A stretch of 64,000 bases of DNA, taken from contig JABCPU010000098.1 in assembly GCA_016800925.1 (NCBI GenBank), positions 62,001 through 126,000 on the forward strand. The letters are read 5' to 3'. This DNA comes from Suillus spraguei. Its lineage: Eukaryota > Basidiomycota > Agaricomycetes > Boletales > Suillaceae. The notes below the pieces were generated by a model. The model was not told where the DNA came from. It did no database searches and saw nothing but the letters and a program-made list of their open reading frames with translations. How positions within the stretch are numbered: position 1 is the stretch's first letter; each line of letters begins with the position of its first letter. Positions 58,587-64,000 of this stretch are shown here, piece by piece. Made by a program: the position numbers and the translations under genes.

Positions 58587-61500
58587 ATGACTGCAGGTCA
58601 TTTGACCTACATTCTCAACTTATTGAAGAAATGGCTTTCACGCCTTGCACGTCGCTCTGCGAGTTTATTTTTCCTTGTCTTGTCTTCACTGTATCGTTTT
58701 GTAGCAGGTCATTTAAAGTTCCGTGATCGGAGATTGATCACTCGTTTTCCCAGTGGGGTGCTTCCGCGATCTCGAGAGGATATCAAGGGTTCACCTATTT
58801 GCCCGAGTCTTCTGCCACCTGGTCAAACAGGGCGGGCAGCTGCAGAGGAACCTCCATCGCCTTCAGATGATCCCTACACAGGCTCCCATTCATCATCTTT
58901 ACGGAAGGGTACAGCGATCCCTCCGTTGGACGCTAATCCAACAACGATAGGATACACCACTGCCGCTCAAACAGATGGCCTTCATCAAGGCTCTGCGTCA
59001 AGTTTACATTTGTCTCTGCATGTGGAAGAGAGTTCCGTGAGAAGAAAGACCTTCCCTAAGGATGGGGCATTGCAGGAGTCCAGCAGTCCGGGCCCTTCGC
59101 GCCTTTCTGGCCTCCATGAAGTATCCACAACACATTCACGACCACGAGGATACATGGACGATACTCATTCCGTTAATACAACGCGCACATCATCCATGAG
59201 GCATTTGGCACCTGGTACGCCTTACTCACAATACGCATCTGACAGTCGTGCTTCGCTGAGCACGTGTCACTCCATTACACGGTCAATGGCTGGTTCGGAA
59301 GCCAGACAAGCTGCATACCGAACACACAAGGGACCTGTCTATTCTCGTCCGATTAGCGTCCATAATACTACGGGTGTACAACACGGCTCACCGTATACGG
59401 TTTCTGTCCCATTGAATTCAACGTCTGCCCAGGTTGTACCGTTATCAGAGCACGGTATCGATCATCATGTGCATTACATCGCTTTCCCCGGCAGCAATGA
59501 GCTACCGGGCTCAGAGATCATGATTTATGATGGTCCGCAGACAAGCCCTATGGTTGCAAGTGATGTCGGGAGGTATGAAAGGGGTCGTCCCCGGTGAACA
59601 TCAGTCTCCTTCCCTTCATTTACCCCAGAACTGATATTTTCAAAGGGACTACGACGTTACCGGCCTCACCATCGATGCTATGACAATGACTATGCATGAG
59701 TAAGTAATTTTATGACTTTTAGTTGCCGCACCTCAACTCTTTCAAGTATGAACGTACCTCAAGGATGGACCGCGTTCGTGCATCCAGAAGGTGCCCGTTA
59801 TTTTGTGAACCAAGAAACAGTGCGTTAAACCCATAAATTATTGACAACCGACGACCTGAGTTAGAGCTATGATGCGCAGAGAACATTCACAGACATGAAT
59901 ATTTGTCAGCCAGACATATGCGACGACATCAATACTTCATGCAACATTTGCTAGATGAACTCCAGCGGAGCATTAAGAAAGGGGACTCCGCGCTTGACAT
60001 GAAGCAGGTGGACCTCGTGCTTGAGCCAAAGTGCTTTGATGGCGAGGCTGTCATCTGTTGCTATTATTTCGCCAATCACCGCGACAGATGCCTCTTTTGG
60101 CTGGATGACTTCGATCCCAAAGAAATCATCTCAGAATGTAAAGGCGTCCAGAACCTCTCACATGCATGTGGGTAGCTAACAGTTCTTAGAGGATCTGGAT
60201 CTGACCGCTTGTCCTTGTTTTCATCACTAGGGCTTGCCATTCAAGCGCAATACTGGTGTGTTCCAGTAAAGGTTCGCACGGTATCTTTACCTCACTGTCC
60301 CATTTCTAATGAAATTCTAGGTCGTGTGCAGGTAAATTAACATACAACGTAGGAAACATTGGGATTACTTTCCTAGCCTGTGCCCGGTTACAGAAAATAT
60401 TGTCAATGAGCTCAAGGATATGTTGATGCATGCGACATGTGGTCAGTGCTCTCCTCGGTCTGATAATTTGTTCTGATGCATACGATCACAATGAGCAGAC
60501 CACTTAACATCGTTGGGATCTTCTGCGGCATTTGATGCCATTGAACTCAAGGATCATCTTTCTGTGATTGACAGAATCAGGGGTAAGCTATCCTGATACC
60601 TCCTCACAGACGTCATGCACTAATCCCAATTTTTATGAAGTTCATTCCACACCCCCTACGAGCCAGAGTCCCGCGCACCCCGCGAACCAGAGTATGCGAC
60701 AAGGTCACGCTGCTATTGTCATTGGTGAGGCCTGAGTTCGATCTATTATATTCTTGATGTTGATCGTCATTCAAGGCCGCATTATGTTTATACTCAGTCA
60801 GTGCTCTCTCATTTATACATCTGATTGTAACTCACGATCATTTGAAGCTCATAATCACTTTGTGAATTATCACGGTGAAAACTGCGTGAGACTGAATTTT
60901 GAAAAATCGGTTCACCATTGGACATATAAACCATCGCCATTGATGGTCATTCTCGCACCCCTTCTGTTCTTTGACCCCGTGACTCAAGTCCAAGCCCTGC
61001 ACAAGATTTTTGTGGACGAGGTTGCTCACACGGCACGGTGGAATGCATTTTGTTCAAACTTTAAAGGGCAGCTTCAAGACTCTAACCTCTTGGTAAGTCC
61101 ACCTTTTCATTGTTATTAATTTTCATGGGATCATATTGAGCCAGGCCACTGTCTTGCTCAATGCCAACGTCGGGTTTCTTGCCATCAACACTGTTGATAA
61201 AGGCGGTAGAGATGCCATTCAGCTGGCAAGCTATATGTCCTTGGTAACGAGTTTGGGGAGTATAGTCCTCGGCCTGTTCTTCGTCTCACACGATCGAACC
61301 TCTGGAAAAAATACAGCCGAGGAAGCGGTCAGTACATTCCACCGTATCACTGGAGCATTTTTATGGTAGTTGGTTTAGGCGATATTTCTAGGACGACTTT
61401 ACAACGAGAAACACGGAATGGAAAAGTTGGCTATAATCTACAGCCTCCCCAAGGCATTGCTGATGTGGGGGTAAGTCTGCACTTTAATGCAATAGGCAGA

Positions 61501-62411
61501 ACCCCTGATATCAATATAATAGTATGGCCTTCTTCTTTGCGGCGTTTTCGATCGATTGGTGGACTGCTGGAGATATAACTTCCAGAACCATCGTTGGTGC
61601 TGTGACATTGGTCGTCTTGGTGATGGTTTTGAATAGCATCATTCTCACCAGAGGAGGAGCAAAATGGTCGTGGCAGCCAACCTGGCGGCTGTGTGGAGGC
61701 ATCGCCCAGAACCTGTCGTCTCGTCTGGCTAGCTCTTGGAAGCAAGCCATGGAGCTCGATCAAATTGACTCTACTGATAACCCTCGAAGCCATACTGATG
61801 CGTTTGACCTTGATACCTTCGTTGGCCCCTCTGCCGAGGCAAATTTTTTACCTAGTTCAGACATACCGGGCCCAGACGGCCATGAAAATCGCCCCAACTC
61901 CCCTATCCCCCCGGTTCCACCATGCCACCCTACCGCTTCCGTAGATGCACCTCAGCAACCACATACTGGCAACTTCGTGCTGTCATCATCGGATTCACGC
62001 ACCAACCCAGGTGCTTTGTCGGGCTCAGGCTCTTTGCAACAGATTCGGGAAAATACCCAGACGGCTTTCCAGGACCAATCTACCACGGAAGCTCACAGCG
62101 AGCCTGATAGTGCTCCCCTGTGCGCCCACTTTAATACATTGCCAAGCTCTGCATCAGAAGGGATGGCTAGGACACTGGCCGATGCACCACGGCATCCTGA
62201 CACTCCCCCAACCACGGCCACTATCCTGTCCGAGAATGTGGTCGAAGAGCCCTCAGAACTCGAACATCCTCAACCTTCACCAAGCACAACGCCACCTCCA
62301 AAAATCTATGCTAGAAGCGCCACTGGCGAGTATTTCCGTCATGCGCCAGGGCCTCCGCAGTCCACGCTACTTGAAGCCGGTCATGACATAGTAGAGGAGT
62401 TTGAGGAGTAG
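58587..62411 (+). CDS. WW-like domain multi-pass membrane protein, paralogue B
   Basis: The start MTAGHLTYILNLLKKWLSRL leads to a hydrophobic/basic N-terminus and about 300 residues rich in Ser, Thr and Pro up to MVASDVGRYER. After an intron, DYDVTGLTIDAMTMTMHE precedes the WW-like module VPQGWTAFVHPEGARYFVNQ, followed by RTFTDMNIC. The core continues with QVDLVLEPKCFDGEAVICCY, NHRDRCLFWLDDFDPKEIIS, then NYHGENCVRLNFEKSVHHWT, KPSPLMVILAPLLFFDPVTQ, TVLLNANVGFLAINTVDKGG, YMSLVTSLGSIVLGLFFVSH, MAFFFAAFSIDWWTAGDITS and IVGAVTLVVLVMVL. A long proline/serine-rich tail of about 240 residues ends FEE. It aligns with paralogue A throughout but has a quite different tail. Function unknown. Several internal junctions are inferred. 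Confidence 0.72.
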
Positions 62412-63567
62412 GAATATGTAATGGCCTTGAGTCCCGAGTCCCGACCTACATGAAAGAAACATCAGGGTCATCAAGCTTGTGGCTGTCATTCAAGCTTTAA
62501 ATTAAAGACCAACAGTAGAAAGTCCATACTATACATACTCTAAAATTGCATCATATCATATTCCATGTAGATTGTGTATAAACATGTCGCTGAAAAACTG
62601 ACCCCCCCCGGCGTCACGGTCAAGACACAGACCACCAAGCTAGTTTGTGACATATGGTAAAATAAGAAAAAAAAACATAGAATTGCTGTTTCTCTTTTTA
62701 ACACAATTCTCTGCAGCCTACCACATATAATGAGCCTCCATGACTTGCTTGTCAACAAAAATATAGGACAGAATCAGTTGAGGATGAAGCTAACTTAGAT
62801 AGGTCACATGTCACAAGAGCCTATGAAGCCCATCTGTAAAACGGCGAAATGAATGCTTAGCTCAGGCTTAAGTACATTACTGTAGGACACTTACAGACAC
62901 CTGTAACCAGCTTACAAATGTGTAGCCCACAGCATCTGATTGGTGGAAAACATTTCTGATGAGATATACAGATCAATGTACTAGGTGTGACAGTGAACTC
63001 ATAAACAAACACATAGCATACTTGTACTGTAAAATGTCTACTTGTACATATATGTCTGCCAATGACAAAACTAAGCTGACAATGCCTAGTAATATTGCAC
63101 CATCATTCCTGAAGATTCCCAACAAGTGTCGAGCTCATACCTTGACCCCTGATAATCCAACTGTTACTATTGTCAGACTGTCACAACCCTTATAACCACT
63201 TAAGGCAGGGGCAGAGACTAGGACTCAAACTAATATTATCACAAGAGGAGAGAGAGGAGCAGTGACGTCTGGTTGCTACAATGTAGATACAAGAGGTTTG
63301 AACTAAAGAACTACTATCCATTACGCTCGTTTCGTGACGGTCCACTATTTCGTGAGTCACACTCATGTCACTAATAGTAACGAATAGTCATACTTTCCAA
63401 ATTTACAGTCCGTTCGGCAGACTTGACTTGTGAATTTCGGATTAGGATGCTATATGACCTAGCGATAAACCTGCAAGCTATAGTACATATGAAAAATATA
63501 GAGCTAAGTGCAATCATTACTGCTGTGTAAAATAATGCTGATGGAATGTATGTGGATGAGCAGGTAG
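62412..63567. other. Intergenic, no gene seen
   Basis: About 1.15 kb, AT-rich, with a C run at 62602-62609. Sequence around 63176-63240 (CTGTCACAACCCTTATAACC) looks like retroelement debris but has no clear ends. Confidence 0.4.
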
Positions 63568-64000
63568 TCATTGATACATCAAAGAATTATGAAGTCCATG
63601 ACTTGCTGGAAGTCTGTGTTGACCGAAAAAATATGGTGGATGTGGTGTGGGAATACCAAAGCCAGTGTGAGATGGTGAATGTGTGAAATGTGGTGGTAGT
63701 GCTTGGGAGGAACTGAAGGTTGCAGGACGTTCTAGTGGTATATTCTGTCCTTGGCTTGAAGTTGAAGCTGCAGCGGCCGTTGCTGTGGCAGCACTGGTTC
63801 GTTTTTCCCCAAGAGGTCCTGCGAATCGTGGCTGACTAGCACAGTCAGGATTTCCCGTGAGATGCTCTTTGATTCGCACAGTCAGATCAATGACTGTTCC
63901 ATCTCTGGATAGTGAAAGAGCACTGGCAATGGTTATGAGATCATCTTTATGCTTGTATGATGATAGTGGGGCTGTCAAATACCTTTGTCTTGATGTCTTC
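63568..64000 (-). CDS. SAP-like domain protein, 5' end outside the window
   Basis: The visible exon enters at an acceptor near 63974 (ATTTGACAG) and runs to the stop at 63568-63570. It encodes SSYKHKDDLITIASALSLSR and DGTVIDLTVRIKEHLTGNPD, a helix-turn-helix pattern like the SAP DNA-binding motif, then QPRFAGPLGEKR. An alanine/serine-rich region and a His/Pro-rich tail (PPHFTHSPSHTGFGIPTPHP) follow. SAP-like ORFs of this form occur in many copies near Agaricomycete mobile elements. The upstream exons lie beyond position 64000. Confidence 0.5.
   Translation of the reverse strand, partial: KTSRQRYLTAPLSSYKHKDDLITIASALSLSRDGTVIDLTVRIKEHLTGNPDCASQPRFAGPLGEKRTSAATATAAAASTSSQGQNIPLERPATFSSSQALPPHFTHSPSHTGFGIPTPHPPYFFGQHRLPASHGLHNSLMYQ

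Noticed and set aside
61431..61793. Minus-strand frames across the end of the WW-like paralogue B
   Set aside because: They are antisense to exons encoding conserved membrane segments.

Overview
The window comes from a basidiomycete fungus, almost certainly an Agaricomycete. The genes are compact and cut by many 45-60 base introns with GT..AG ends. The set combines eukaryotic housekeeping genes (lariat debranching enzyme, UBC4-type E2, GPI12/PIG-L, a Nup96-type nucleoporin, a complex I CX9C subunit, a GET5-like protein) with families I know mainly from mushrooms and their relatives (DUF6593-like protein, DUF3455-type secreted protein, WW-like membrane proteins, metacaspase-like genes). I cannot name the genus. 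Gene models below were spliced by hand from family conservation, so internal exon ends are less certain than starts and stops. || Layout. 1-10.2 kb is a nest of mobile DNA: the 3' end of a Ty3/gypsy chromovirus with its LTR (1-2662), inserted into an older minus-strand Ty3/gypsy pol (2663-5330) that itself carries a 965 bp solo LTR (2755-3719). This is followed by noncoding repeat DNA and two head-to-tail copies of another repeat (7694-10215), the second enlarged by 8 bp and 17 bp minisatellites. 10.3-12.8 kb is a multi-exon gene of a type I associate with mobile elements. || 14.1-31.4 kb is the conserved gene island: ECM4-type glutathionyl-hydroquinone reductase, GET5-like, NDUFS5, a G-patch/RRM-like protein with SUMO-binding-like motifs at both ends, UBC4, a DUF6593-like protein, a cysteine-cluster coiled-coil protein, NUP96 and GPI12. 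31.5-36.6 kb is mobile again: a PIF/Harbinger element (Myb-like gene and nuclease facing each other) broken in the middle by a second copy of the 965 bp LTR family, a fragment of another TE-type gene, and a five-copy tandem array of tRNA-Ser-like sequences. || 37-64 kb is accessory: two divergent paralogues of a WW-like multi-pass membrane protein on opposite strands (38.8-42.2 and 58.6-62.4 kb), a DUF1770-like gene, a DUF3455-type secreted protein, two metacaspase-like genes in tandem, a leucine-rich-repeat-like gene, the lariat debranching enzyme, three stretches of unrecognised and apparently decaying coding sequence, and a truncated SAP-like gene at the right edge.
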